Positions 48,082 through 57,532 of a stretch of DNA of 64,000 nucleotides are shown piece after piece (positions within the stretch are counted from its first letter, which is position 1; the number at the start of each line of letters is the position of its first letter). Location of the stretch: the NCBI GenBank assembly GCA_963795835.1, contig CAWCJC010000002.1, positions 1-64,000 of the forward strand. Reading direction: 5' to 3'. This DNA is from JALYXI01 sp963795835. GTDB taxonomy: Bacteria > Acidobacteriota > Terriglobia > Bryobacterales > Bryobacteraceae. The notes beneath the pieces are model-generated. The model was not told where the DNA came from. It worked only from the letters and a program-made list of their open reading frames with translations, and ran no database searches. The translations under genes and the position numbers were made by a program.

Positions 48082-50111
48082 TAAGCCTCTTTTTCCTGCT
48101 TGAGATGTTGGTTGCCGACTACGGATTCAGCAATAGCTAATAATAACGCCGCCAGAAGGACGTACCACCAAAGGTCGATCGTGTTTGGTTCGATTTGTGT
48201 CGTTCCGGCGGTTTTGTTGACCGCGGACTTGGAAGAAGTGGCGCCTGTGTTCTGCCACAGGTCGATCGTTTCGGCCGACATGGGTTCCAGATTCGACTCT
48301 TTGCGATCGGGGTTGACGGCCGCGAGTTCGCGCGTGCCGTTGGGCCGGCGTACATCGTAGAAACCTTCGTCGGAGAGCGTGAGGCCCTGAGCTTTGGCGG
48401 CTTCAGAAAGCGAGAGCGCTCGCTGACCATTGGGAGCGATGACTTCGACGCTGCCCGAGGGGGGCGCGCCATTCTTCTGCGTTGCGCGAAGGTCGAGATA
48501 GGCGCCGGCGGTGTAGGTGGAGGAGCGTTCGTCGATACCCCCCAGATAATGAGTGGCTTGTTCCACGAACGGGACAAAGGCGGAGCTCAGGGGAAAGTCG
48601 TTCGCGATGTTGTCGAGAGGCGAGGCAAAAACCAGGACGCGGCCTTCGCCCGACGGTTGCTCGATCAGAAGCGGCAAACCGGAGGAAAGTTTCGCCAGAA
48701 CGCGCGCGGTGCCCGGCTCAACGGGAACGGTCTGATAGAACTTGATGCCGTCCCATTGCGAGGTACGTTTAAGCGCGGGATGGCTGGTGTCGAGCGACGT
48801 TACGGTTTGGAATCGGCCGCCTTCGGGACTTTCGTAGCGCGTCGAGGAGAGGGGCAGATTGGTAAGCGCGGCGGTGCCCTTTCCCGCGGACTGCCGGCCC
48901 AACAGGACCAGAACGGAGCCGCCCCCGCGGACATAGTCACGAAGATTTGTTTCCAGGCCGCGCGCGAGCGGTGGGATGTCGGAAAGCACAATGAAGGCGT
49001 ACTTCGTGGGCGTCAGGTTCGCGGCTTGTTCGGGCGTGGCAGCGGTGAGCGTGAAGGCTGGCTCATTGGAGCTCTCAAGCGCGGTGCGGAAATACAGGAA
49101 GGCGCGGGTGTCGCGGGAATCGTGAACGAAGAGCCCGGGCCTTGGGTCGGAACGCTCGGTGGAGAAGAAGAAGTGATCGTCCTTTGGGAAAGTGTCGCCT
49201 GACTCGATGCGGACTTCGCCGCGGGTGAGCCCGTAGGGAGCTTCGAAGTTTGTGAATTCGATGGCGACGCGGCCATTGGCGGGGACGTCGGCATCGCGGT
49301 ATCCCGCGGATTTTCCGTTCAGGTAGAGAATGGCGTGGACGCGCTTAGCGGGCGCGTTATAGGCGGCGATGGTGGCGAGGATGCGGGCGCGCTTGGGGTC
49401 GTAAATATGGCGCGGTGTGATCACGCCTTCCACGGCGTAGTTCGTCTCGCCTTTCGTGGCCGCGGGATGCGGGGTGAGCTGAATGTTGGGTGAGAGTTCG
49501 AGGTCGGTAAAGCTGGCCGGCATGGAGGTCTTCTGCATATCGCTGAAGAGGTGGACTTCAAGCGCGCCGCGGACGGGCTGTGCAAGAACGCGAAGCTGGC
49601 GGGTGAGGTCGGCGAAAGAGCTTGCGGCGTCGGTGGGCTCGGCGGAATCGAGCGCGGTACGAAGTTTGGTTCGGTCTTGCGTGAGATCGGTAAGGACGTG
49701 GGTTTGGGCGGCAAAGGTTACAATTTGGACCCGATCGGAGCTGCGAAGGCCCTCGAGAAACTTTTGAGCTTCGGCTTTCGCGGTGGCGAAGCGGTTTGCG
49801 TCCCGCATGCTGAAGCTTTGATCGAGCGCAATGACCACGGAGCGATTGCCGGCAGCATTGACGATGCTGGTGGAGCGGAAGTATGGCTTTGCGAAAGCAA
49901 GGATGAGGAGAAACAGCAACAGCATGCGGAGCGTGAAGAGCAGAAGGTACTGGAGGCGGCGGTGCTTGACGGAGCTTTGCGTGCGGCGCTCAAAAAACAT
50001 CAGAGAGCTGAACGGCGTGGGCGTGGTTTTATGCCGCTTGAGCAGGTGGATATAGATCGGCAGGCCGAGCGCGAGTAGAGCCGTGAAGAAAGCTGGAGTG
50101 AAGAACGACAT
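48081..50111 (-). CDS. BatA-like VWA membrane protein
   Basis: A 676-residue membrane protein. BatA N-terminal membrane anchor (FFTPAFFTALLALGLPIYIH with L-L-K-R-H), a second helix (LLLFTLRMLLLFLLILAFAK), a von Willebrand A domain with a MIDAS-type D-x-S-x-S (ALDQSFSMRD), a glutamine-amidotransferase-like region (LRDYVRGGGSVLVLLGRQ) and a C-terminal helix (WWYVLLAALLLAIAESVVG). It overlaps the next gene by one base and follows the DUF58 gene by one. Bat-type systems are linked to envelope stress and chaperone-like MoxR functions. Confidence 0.85.
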   Translation of the reverse strand: MSFFTPAFFTALLALGLPIYIHLLKRHKTTPTPFSSLMFFERRTQSSVKHRRLQYLLLFTLRMLLLFLLILAFAKPYFRSTSIVNAAGNRSVVIALDQSFSMRDANRFATAKAEAQKFLEGLRSSDRVQIVTFAAQTHVLTDLTQDRTKLRTALDSAEPTDAASSFADLTRQLRVLAQPVRGALEVHLFSDMQKTSMPASFTDLELSPNIQLTPHPAATKGETNYAVEGVITPRHIYDPKRARILATIAAYNAPAKRVHAILYLNGKSAGYRDADVPANGRVAIEFTNFEAPYGLTRGEVRIESGDTFPKDDHFFFSTERSDPRPGLFVHDSRDTRAFLYFRTALESSNEPAFTLTAATPEQAANLTPTKYAFIVLSDIPPLARGLETNLRDYVRGGGSVLVLLGRQSAGKGTAALTNLPLSSTRYESPEGGRFQTVTSLDTSHPALKRTSQWDGIKFYQTVPVEPGTARVLAKLSSGLPLLIEQPSGEGRVLVFASPLDNIANDFPLSSAFVPFVEQATHYLGGIDERSSTYTAGAYLDLRATQKNGAPPSGSVEVIAPNGQRALSLSEAAKAQGLTLSDEGFYDVRRPNGTRELAAVNPDRKESNLEPMSAETIDLWQNTGATSSKSAVNKTAGTTQIEPNTIDLWWYVLLAALLLAIAESVVGNQHLKQEKEA

Positions 50112-50996
50112 TTAATCGCGGCCCTGCCGGAGCGTGAGGTATTCCCGCAGTCCTTCGTCGAGCGGGCGCGAGGTGTTCATGAGGAAGTAATCCAGGCCGG
50201 CGGACTGCGCGGCGGTTTTCAGGTTCGCGAGATGACTCTTCATTTTCGCGCGATATTCATTCTTGCTGTATTCGGGCGTCACCTCCATGGCGGATTTGGT
50301 TTCCATGTCGACAAGGAGGGTGGAGGCGCGAAATGTGGGCTCGATTTCCTGCTGGTCGAGGATGTGGAAAAGGATGACTTCGTTGCCATGGAAACGAAGA
50401 GGCTCCACGGCTTGGATGATGGTCTTGGGGTCCTCGTAAAAATCGGAGATGACGGCGACGATGCCACGGCGGCGCAGGTATTGCTGGAAATGAAGGAAGG
50501 GCTTGGCGAAGTCAGTGTGGGTGCCGAGCGCGGTGTGTTCGATGGCGTGAAGCAGGCGGTTTAGCTGGCCCTGGCGGGTGGAGGGCGGAATGTAATTGTT
50601 CACGTCGTCATCGAAAACAATTAAGCCAGTGGCATCGCGCTGAAGATTGCCCATGTAGACGAGCGACGCAGCCAAGAAGCGGGCGTAATCGAGTTTGGGC
50701 ATGGGATCGGCGCCATAAGCCATGCTGGCGCTGGTATCGAGAAGAACGAGGAGTTGTGAATTGGTTTCGCCGCGATAACGTTTCAGAAACGCTTTTTCGG
50801 TGCGGGCAAATACGTTCCAATCGATGTGGCGCAGGTCGTCACCGGGGGTGTAAGAGCGGTATTCGGCAAATTCTTGGGAGAAGCCGAAGTCCGGGGAGCG
50901 GTGAAGGCCGGCGACAAAGCCGTCAACCACGGTCTTTGCGACCAGGTCAATCGACGAGATTGTGGCGAGCGTTTTGGGGTCCAGGAATCTTTGCAT
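50112..50996 (-). CDS. DUF58 protein (VWA-like, MoxR-associated)
   Basis: A 294-residue DUF58 protein. Signatures: GLHRSPDFGFSQEFAEYRSY, TPGDDLRHIDWNVFARTEK, YRGETNSQLLVLLDTSASMA (MIDAS-like D-T-S-A-S). The family is nearly always encoded next to a MoxR ATPase and is thought to be its client or adaptor. It follows moxR by ~30 bases and abuts the BatA-like gene. Confidence 0.9.
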   Translation of the reverse strand: MQRFLDPKTLATISSIDLVAKTVVDGFVAGLHRSPDFGFSQEFAEYRSYTPGDDLRHIDWNVFARTEKAFLKRYRGETNSQLLVLLDTSASMAYGADPMPKLDYARFLAASLVYMGNLQRDATGLIVFDDDVNNYIPPSTRQGQLNRLLHAIEHTALGTHTDFAKPFLHFQQYLRRRGIVAVISDFYEDPKTIIQAVEPLRFHGNEVILFHILDQQEIEPTFRASTLLVDMETKSAMEVTPEYSKNEYRAKMKSHLANLKTAAQSAGLDYFLMNTSRPLDEGLREYLTLRQGRD

Positions 50997-51025
50997 TTAG
51001 TGCGTTGCGGCGCCCGACCTCCCGT

Positions 51026-52040
51026 TTAGGAAGAACTTGGTTGCTTGAGGGTCAGAACTTGTTGAAGAACATCGTCCGGTCTCAACTTGTCACTTTCGGC
51101 GTGGAAGTTCAGCAGGATTCTGTGTCTGAGGACGGGCACATACAGCGCTCTTACGTCTTCATACGCCACCGCCGTTCTTCCTTTCATCAGAGCGCGGCAC
51201 TTGGCGGCTAGACACCAGGAATTGCGCGGCTCTTACGCTGGCGCCGTAATTCACGTATTTCTTCACGACATCCGGCGCGCTCGTGTCTCTGGTTCTGGTC
51301 GAGCGGACTAGTTCGATGGCGTACTTTGCCACCGAATCGCCGATTGGGACCATGCGGACTAACTGCTGGAAGTCCAGAATCTCTTCGGCTGTCGTCACCG
51401 GGTCGGCCGCGTTGACTTTTGTCTGTGTCGTCAGGTCCACCACTTTCAGCTCTTCTTCCGCGGATAAGTAGTCGAGCATTACGTTGAAAAGAAATCGGTC
51501 CAACTGCGCTTCTGGAAGAGGATAGGTGCCTTCGAGTTCAATCGGGTTTTGCGTGGCGAGCACGAAGAAGGGGTTGGGCAGCGTATAGTTATTGCCGCGC
51601 ACTGTACACGCGCGCTCCTGCATGGCTTCGAGCAGCGCCGATTGCGTCTTGGGCGGCGTCCGGTTGATTTCGTCGGCTAACAAGATGTTCGAGAAGATCG
51701 GGCCTTCGATGAAAGTCCAGGTTCTTCGGCCTGAGGTAGGGTCTTCCTCGATGATGTCGGTGCCCGTCATATCGGAGGGCATCAAATCCGGCGTGAACTG
51801 GATTCGTTTGAAAACCAGGCCCAGAGTCTGGGCCATAGTCCGGACCAGCAGCGTTTTCGCGGTGCCCGGCAGGCCGGTGATCAGGCAGTGGCCGCCCACA
51901 AAGAGGGCAATCATCACCTGTTCCAGAACCTCTTCCTGGCCGACGATGACGCGGCGTACCTGCTGTATGATCTTCTGTTCTACGTCCCGGAACCGCGCGA
52001 CACGCGCTTGCAATGCATCTGGTGAGGTGGATGGGGTCAT
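51026..52040 (-). CDS. moxR: MoxR-family AAA+ ATPase (one frameshift)
   Basis: About 338 codons. Walker A in LITGLPGTAKTLLVRTMA, Walker B in FSNILLADEINRTPPKTQSA (DEIN), sensor 1 in NPFFVLATQNPIELEGTYPL, then the lid domain. The frame breaks near 51208 after SVRAAQFLV; one base restores LAAKCRALMKGRTAVAYEDV and the expected C-terminus RHRILLNFHAES, ending at the TAA at 51026. It probably acts as a chaperone assembling its VWA and DUF58 partners encoded downstream. Confidence 0.85.
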
Positions 52041-52043
52041 GAA

Positions 52044-54125
52044 TTAGTCGGAAGCACCGGTAGAGAGTTGGAGCAGCAATTTTTGCGCGGGCTTGAAACT
52101 GGGCGCCGCTTCGAGCGAGAGCTCGATTTGTTCACGCGCTTTGGCGTCTTGCTTGGCCGCGTGGTAAGCGCGCGCCAAATTGTAGTGTGCATCGGCCTGA
52201 TCGAGCGGCTTTGAGGCGACTACCGCGTTGAACTCGCGGATCGCGCCCGTCGCGTTATTTTGAGCGAGCCAGAGGGAGCCCAATTCCTTATGGACGTCCG
52301 CATCCTGCGGCACGATGTAGTTTAGCCGGTTCAAGGCCAGAGCCGCATCTTTGGGGCGATTGGCCGCGATGAGGAGTTTCGCCAGATGCTTCATGGTGTC
52401 CGGATCGCGTCCGCCTTCTTTCGAATACTTTTCCAGTTGCGTCAAAGCGGCGGCGTTGTCGCCCTTGGCCACGTAGGCATCAGCCAGCGCCGCGTAAACG
52501 CTGCCCGCTTCTACGTAATCGGGGTAGAAGTCGCGGATCTGAAGACCGATGCGGATCACGTCGTCATACTTCTTGGCGGCAGCGGCCTCACGCATGACCT
52601 TGAATTTCTCACGCCACTCGTCATAGTGATCCACCGTATTCTTCGTTTGTTTGTCGAGCCAGGCCAGGAATTGTTTATCGAATTCGGCGGGCGCGAGTTT
52701 GAGCTGCTGCTCGATCACGGCTTCCGTGGTGGTGGTCTTAGAAAACGCGTGAATCATATCCAGCAGCTTCGCTTCACCCCACCGTTCGGAGATGTAATCG
52801 CAGATTTTTCCGGCTTGGAAGTAAGAGACGATAACTTGCGCGCGATACGAGGGATGGATGAATCCGCGATCGATTTCAGCGATGGGCAGCAGCTTCTTTT
52901 CCTTAATGGCGTGAATCACGTCCGGCGTCATGCGGTCGCCCCAATCGGGTTCCACGGCGGTTTCTTCATGAACCGCGACGCCTTCGGTAAACCAGCGCGG
53001 CACGCGGAACTGAGTCGCGGTGAGCACGTAGACGTGGCTCATTTCATGCCAAAGCGTGGAAGCCCAGTGAAAGTCGCCGGGGCGGCGGCCTGTGGGACTG
53101 TCCATCGCGACAACACGCCCGAAGGTAACACCGAGAGCGCCCAGGCCGGGCATGCCGGTTGTACGGACAGCGAAGTCTTCGTGATCGGGATAGACCTCCA
53201 CCTGAACCGGCGCGTTCAGATGCATCTGATACTTCTTGTCATAGGCCGCCATCGCACGCTTCATCTCAGTTTCGAAATAGGGATGAAGTACGTCGGCCTC
53301 CTTCTTGTTGAGGCGCAGAATGGTGTTATCTGTCTCGAAAGTGACAAAGTTCTTGTAACTATCCATCAGGCGCAGCGTGAAGACTGTGGCATCGTCCTTC
53401 CAGCCTTGGTTGAACGCGGTTTCAAGGGCCTTTCGCGCTTCAGCCTCGCGGCCCATGCGCATCAGATTGATCCCCAGGTTTGAGTAAGCGGAATCGAGAT
53501 AGGGCGAGGCGGCAACCGCCTTCTTGTAGTAGTCAATACCTTCGTCGTACCGCCGGTTCATCACCAGGAAGTGCGCAATGGTCTCATAGCCCCGGCCGTA
53601 ATCCGCACCCATCTTGTCCAGCCATACCTTGGGCGATTTGTCGGCGAGAAGCTCGACGGCAGCCCGGATGGCGTAGGCTTCCTTGGCGTTCGGCGAGAGT
53701 TGAATCGCGGCGTCGGCTTCGGAGATCGCACCTTTCGTATCGCTATCTTCCAGCTTCAAGCGGGCCATGAATTCCCGGGCCTCGACGAGTTTTGGATCTG
53801 CTTCAAGAGCTTTCTGGGCGAGTTGCAGGCTTTTGCCTTCGAACGTTTCGTCGGCAACCAGAGCAAGCCCGAGCAAAGCGGGTGCATAGCCCGGTTTCGC
53901 GGCTAAGGCTTCGGTGAAAAGATCGCTGGCGTCTTTGCGGTTATAGCGTTCAAGGAACAGACGGCCCCAGCGGGTGCGGATTTCCGGGTCATTGGGGTGA
54001 GCTTTTACGGCAAGCTTGAAAGCATCATTAGCGCCTTTGTAATCGTGGGCGCGCCAGAGTTGTTCAGCACGTTCCAGAGTTTGAGCACAGCAGAGCGACG
54101 CAAGAAAGAAGACGGCAAACTTCAC
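52044..54125 (-). CDS. TPR protein with HExxH peptidase-MA-like domain
   Basis: A 693-residue secreted protein. Signal peptide (FAVFFLASLCCAQT), N-terminal tetratricopeptide repeats (WRAHDYKGANDAFKLAVKAH and following), a central zinc-peptidase motif STLWHEMSHVYVL (HEMSH, around residue 360) with the downstream WFTEGVAVHEE that supplies the third ligand, then more TPRs at the C-terminus. The arrangement fits the peptidase MA-like gluzincins found widely in Acidobacteria. It overlaps the preceding gene by four bases and sits three bases before moxR. Confidence 0.8.
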   Translation of the reverse strand: MKFAVFFLASLCCAQTLERAEQLWRAHDYKGANDAFKLAVKAHPNDPEIRTRWGRLFLERYNRKDASDLFTEALAAKPGYAPALLGLALVADETFEGKSLQLAQKALEADPKLVEAREFMARLKLEDSDTKGAISEADAAIQLSPNAKEAYAIRAAVELLADKSPKVWLDKMGADYGRGYETIAHFLVMNRRYDEGIDYYKKAVAASPYLDSAYSNLGINLMRMGREAEARKALETAFNQGWKDDATVFTLRLMDSYKNFVTFETDNTILRLNKKEADVLHPYFETEMKRAMAAYDKKYQMHLNAPVQVEVYPDHEDFAVRTTGMPGLGALGVTFGRVVAMDSPTGRRPGDFHWASTLWHEMSHVYVLTATQFRVPRWFTEGVAVHEETAVEPDWGDRMTPDVIHAIKEKKLLPIAEIDRGFIHPSYRAQVIVSYFQAGKICDYISERWGEAKLLDMIHAFSKTTTTEAVIEQQLKLAPAEFDKQFLAWLDKQTKNTVDHYDEWREKFKVMREAAAAKKYDDVIRIGLQIRDFYPDYVEAGSVYAALADAYVAKGDNAAALTQLEKYSKEGGRDPDTMKHLAKLLIAANRPKDAALALNRLNYIVPQDADVHKELGSLWLAQNNATGAIREFNAVVASKPLDQADAHYNLARAYHAAKQDAKAREQIELSLEAAPSFKPAQKLLLQLSTGASD

Positions 54126-54991
54126 TTATCCAGCTCCTCCTGGGTACGGGCCAGCTCTAGCAGGAGCTTTGAAAGCTGGGCTCGGTATTGGTCGGGGTTG
54201 AGAAGGGACTTCTGATATTTCAGCTGATCAATCTGCGCCTCAATCTGATCGCGCTTGGCTTGAAGCGCCCGCTTGGCTGGGTCGGCGGAGGCGGTTTCCG
54301 CGTCCAGGCGAACGACGGCGAACGTGTTTGCTTTGGTCGCGTCATCCAGCACAGCGTGTTCCGTCGAGAGGCGTTTTTGCTCTTCGTAAAAAGACTTGGT
54401 CTTCCGCTCGGCGTATTTGAACGCTTCCCCAGCGGAGATCGAGCCATTTTTATCGGTGTCCGCAGCGGGGTCATTCAGCGCTTCCACCCAATAGCGCGCG
54501 AACACGGTTGCATTCTTTTCAGAGCCGCTCTTGGTGGCACTGATCACCACGCGATTCGCGCGCTTTAGAGCTTCATTCCCCCCTCCGCTCGCGCTCGTGG
54601 TGTTGACGACGAGTTGCCGTCCGGCCGGGATGCGGTTCATCATGGCCGCCAATTCAGATGCGGTCATGTCAGGGCCGGGAAGATTCATTTTGTAATCGCG
54701 GTCAAAGGTGCCGTGACCGATCAGGAGAAGCACGAAGGCGTCTTGCGCGGTTGCGGCTTTCTCCACCTTCTCGAGCGCGGCTTTTACATTAGCGCGGGTG
54801 GCGTTGGCTCCGGAAAGCGTTTGGACGGAGGCGTCTGGCGAGTGGGCTTTGATGGTCTTTTCGGTTTCTGCGGCAAGCAAGGCGAACCGCGTTTCATAAT
54901 CCGGTTCGCCGCCCAGGCCGGAAACCGTGACGTAAAACGTGTTGGCAGCCAGAGGAAGTGCAAGGGCGAGTGAGGCGAAAACGCGCAGCAT
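54122..54991 (-). CDS. Secreted C13/caspase-fold protein, catalytic Cys replaced
   Basis: A 289-residue secreted protein (signal MLRVFASLALALPLAANTFY). The caspase/legumain-type core shows AFVLLLIGHGTFD (catalytic-position His93) and RQLVVNTTSASGGGNEALKR, where Ser133 occupies the position of the C13 catalytic Cys. This is followed by NRVVISATKSGSEKNATVFA and a single EF-hand-like DTDKNGSISAGEAF. A C-terminal coiled coil follows. With Ser in place of Cys it is probably a non-peptidase scaffold or an altered hydrolase. Second gene in the operon, one base after the VWA gene. Confidence 0.65.
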   Translation of the reverse strand: MLRVFASLALALPLAANTFYVTVSGLGGEPDYETRFALLAAETEKTIKAHSPDASVQTLSGANATRANVKAALEKVEKAATAQDAFVLLLIGHGTFDRDYKMNLPGPDMTASELAAMMNRIPAGRQLVVNTTSASGGGNEALKRANRVVISATKSGSEKNATVFARYWVEALNDPAADTDKNGSISAGEAFKYAERKTKSFYEEQKRLSTEHAVLDDATKANTFAVVRLDAETASADPAKRALQAKRDQIEAQIDQLKYQKSLLNPDQYRAQLSKLLLELARTQEELDK

Positions 54992-57232
54992 TTAAACGAC
55001 GCTCCACTTGCGGCGGAGCAGCCATTCCGCACCCCGCAGCGTGAGCGCAAGCAGGAAGACGATGGGCATGTCCCAAAGGTCGAGCGTCTGGCTGGTGGTG
55101 ATGCCGGCTTCGGAGAAGTTAATTTGTTCGGGGATCTTGCGGGCGTCTGAGGCGGTGAAGTATTTTCCGCCGGTTTGTTCCGAAAGTTTTTGAAGCAGCT
55201 CTTTATCCTGCGTGGTGCGGAAATTTTCGGCGGTTCCGTCTTCGCGGCGGAACATGATCACGTCAGCACCGGCGGTTCCTGCCGAAATTTCAGCCAGATA
55301 GCTGCCTTGCTTCACGGCGGTATAGTCGGCTGTGTATACGCCTTGTTCGGAGGGGACGGGCAAGAGTGTCACCATGTCGGATAGGTTTTCCGGGCCTACG
55401 ATGTGGGCTTGCACCAGCGCGTTGGCGACAGGCTCGAATTTCTTGTCGCGCACTTCGACGCGCAGGGTTGCTTTGGTCTCATCACTCATCACCTGATGCG
55501 GAGTAGACGCCGTGACCGTGCCCGGCGTTTCCGTCACCAGCCAGCGGAGCAGTTGGCGCCAGAAGATTTCATCCGTCATATCGGCGACGGGTTGGGACAT
55601 CTGCCATCGCCAGGTACCGGCAGTGGCGAGTACAGCCGTGCGGCCGCGGCCGAAATTCTCGGTCACCAGCAGGGGCAGGCGATGGTTACCGGGGGCGAGC
55701 GTCTCCATAAGAAGAACCGCGCCCGGCTTCGGATCGCCCAAAACCTGATAGTTGGCGATTTGCGGCATCTTCTTCCAACGTTCGGCATTGCGGTCGCGGC
55801 CGTCTTCCAGACGAGTGATGACGCTGTCGCGGCCGGCGCGCGCGAGATCGGCAGATACGTAATCGCGGTGGAATGTCTGGTTGGCCGTTGTCAGGTGAAC
55901 CGGTAAAATTTCAGCGAGAGGGCTCTTGGCATAGCCGCCTTCGTTGAACGCGAAACGCCCGGCAAGGAAAAGGACGCCTCCGCCACGGCGGTCGGCAAAT
56001 TGGCGGATCAGGTCCTGCTGCACGGGCGTAAAGTAATTCGCTTCCACGCTTCCGACGATCAGGCCATCGTAGGCGAAGAGTTCTTCGGGCTTTGAAGGGA
56101 AGCCGCTTTCAAGCTCGTTCGGACCAGTAACGCCCTGGCGGTAAATTTTGTTCGGCGTCGTGCGGAGCATGCTGACGATTTCCAGGCTGCCATCGTCTTC
56201 GACAGCGCGGCGGAGAAACTTGTACTCCCAGCGCGGCTCGCCTTCGATATAAAGGACGCGTTGTTTGTGGCCGGAGACGTTGACCAGGCGTGTGAGCTGG
56301 TTGTTGGCTGTGTTGTTCTCACCGGGAACAGGGTCAACGCTGACCTGCACGGTGCGAGGACCGGCAGCACCAGCGCTGAAGACGACATTCTCGGTCTGCG
56401 AAACGCCATCGGCGGGCAAAGTAATTTCTTCGGAGGAGATGGTTCTGCCTGAATCGCGCACGGTGACGTGGGTCTTACGTCCGGCGAATCCGTACTGGCG
56501 AAAGGTGACTTGCGCGCTGAGACGGGAGTTCGCGAGAGCTCTCAGGGGGACGGAGACGCCGGTAAGTTCGATATCGTCGATCGGTGTTTCGCGTCCGAAG
56601 CCGACGGTGTAGACCGGGACACGCGCCTGACGCATGCGGGCGATGGTTTCGGCGTCGATTCCGCCGGAGTTGTCGGACCCATCGGTGAGCATGACGACGG
56701 CGCCAACGGGGAGATTCGAGGCTTCCGTGGCGACCTGATTCAAGGTGTCGCCAATGTGGGTGGCGTTCGAATCCGCGGCAAGTTTTTCAGGGTCGGCGAT
56801 GCGTTCCAGGGACTTGCCGAATTCGTAAGAACGGACTTGAAAGCGGGTGGTGAGCGGAGTGAGCAGCGAATCGCGCCAGACCTTTTGCGCCTGCGCAAGG
56901 CGGGAGACGCCGCCCTGGTCGCTCAGGGCCATGGAGCGGGAGTGGTCGAAGAGAATCGTGACGACGTTCTGTTGCGGGCGGAGCGTCGCAACGCTAAGGG
57001 CGGGGTGCCAGAGCAGAAGAAGCAGAAGCGCGACGAGCGCGGTTTGCAGAAGCCAGATCGTGAGGGGGCGCGTACCGGTAAGCAGGCCGCGGTTCCGGCG
57101 GATATGCAGGTAAAGCAGTACGGCGGCGGCGATCACGGCGAGCGCAAGGAGGTAGCTTGGCCAGGGGGTCAGTAGGATGATGTGGCCCTTGGCGAACGCG
57201 GTGGACGGATATTTGAACAGCCATTCAAACAT
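54992..57232 (-). CDS. VWA and glutamine-amidotransferase-like membrane protein
   Basis: A 746-residue protein, first in the operon. Two N-terminal helices (PSYLLALAVIAAAVLLYLHI, LLQTALVALLLLLLWHPAL), a VWA domain with MIDAS D-x-S-x-S (ILFDHSRSMALS) and VVMLTDGSDNSGG, CARDB/Ig-like strands, a class I glutamine-amidotransferase-like region (VLYIEGEPRWEYKFLRRAVE, DLIRQFADRRGGGVLFLAGR) and a C-terminal helix. It is paralogous in layout to the BatA-like protein at 48081-50111. Periplasmic orientation is likely. Confidence 0.85.
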   Translation of the reverse strand: MFEWLFKYPSTAFAKGHIILLTPWPSYLLALAVIAAAVLLYLHIRRNRGLLTGTRPLTIWLLQTALVALLLLLLWHPALSVATLRPQQNVVTILFDHSRSMALSDQGGVSRLAQAQKVWRDSLLTPLTTRFQVRSYEFGKSLERIADPEKLAADSNATHIGDTLNQVATEASNLPVGAVVMLTDGSDNSGGIDAETIARMRQARVPVYTVGFGRETPIDDIELTGVSVPLRALANSRLSAQVTFRQYGFAGRKTHVTVRDSGRTISSEEITLPADGVSQTENVVFSAGAAGPRTVQVSVDPVPGENNTANNQLTRLVNVSGHKQRVLYIEGEPRWEYKFLRRAVEDDGSLEIVSMLRTTPNKIYRQGVTGPNELESGFPSKPEELFAYDGLIVGSVEANYFTPVQQDLIRQFADRRGGGVLFLAGRFAFNEGGYAKSPLAEILPVHLTTANQTFHRDYVSADLARAGRDSVITRLEDGRDRNAERWKKMPQIANYQVLGDPKPGAVLLMETLAPGNHRLPLLVTENFGRGRTAVLATAGTWRWQMSQPVADMTDEIFWRQLLRWLVTETPGTVTASTPHQVMSDETKATLRVEVRDKKFEPVANALVQAHIVGPENLSDMVTLLPVPSEQGVYTADYTAVKQGSYLAEISAGTAGADVIMFRREDGTAENFRTTQDKELLQKLSEQTGGKYFTASDARKIPEQINFSEAGITTSQTLDLWDMPIVFLLALTLRGAEWLLRRKWSVV

Positions 57233-57286
57233 GCCTGTTGGTTCCTGTGGTGTCAGTTTAGCAGGGGCGAATTTCTACGGATGCCG

Positions 57287-57302
57287 TGACATAATCATGT
57301 CA
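57287..57302. promoter_or_regulatory. Palindrome overlapping the vapB start (probable operator)
   Basis: TGACATAATCATGTCA has perfect 6-base arms around AATC, and its last base is the first base of the vapB start codon. The embedded CATAAT could serve as a -10 element, which would make the transcript nearly leaderless. Ribbon-helix-helix antitoxins usually repress through such sites. Confidence 0.55.
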
Positions 57303-57532
57303 TGGCCGTAAGAACCACCGTCGATATTCCCGAGCAACTTCACGAGACGCTTCGGCTTAAAGCCCAGCAATCTGGATCATCGATTCGTTCTTTAATCGTC
57401 CACGCTCTTGAAGCAGTTTATAGAGATAAGAACAAGGGAAAATATGTGACGGGACCCATGATCCCAGGAACCGGTAAGCGAGGGCCAGCTTACCCGACTG
57501 ATGAAAATCCCCATGACATCGTATTTTCCTGA
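57302..57532 (+). CDS. vapB: VapB-type ribbon-helix-helix antitoxin
   Basis: A 76-residue antitoxin. The N-terminal ribbon-helix-helix reads RTTVDIPEQLHETLRLKAQQ, then SGSSIRSLIVHALEAVY, and the Pro/Gly-rich C-terminus (TGPMIPGTGKRGPAYPTDEN) probably wraps the toxin. ATG 57302 overlaps a perfect palindrome. The toxin gene starts inside its last codons. Confidence 0.8.
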   Translation: MAVRTTVDIPEQLHETLRLKAQQSGSSIRSLIVHALEAVYRDKNKGKYVTGPMIPGTGKRGPAYPTDENPHDIVFS

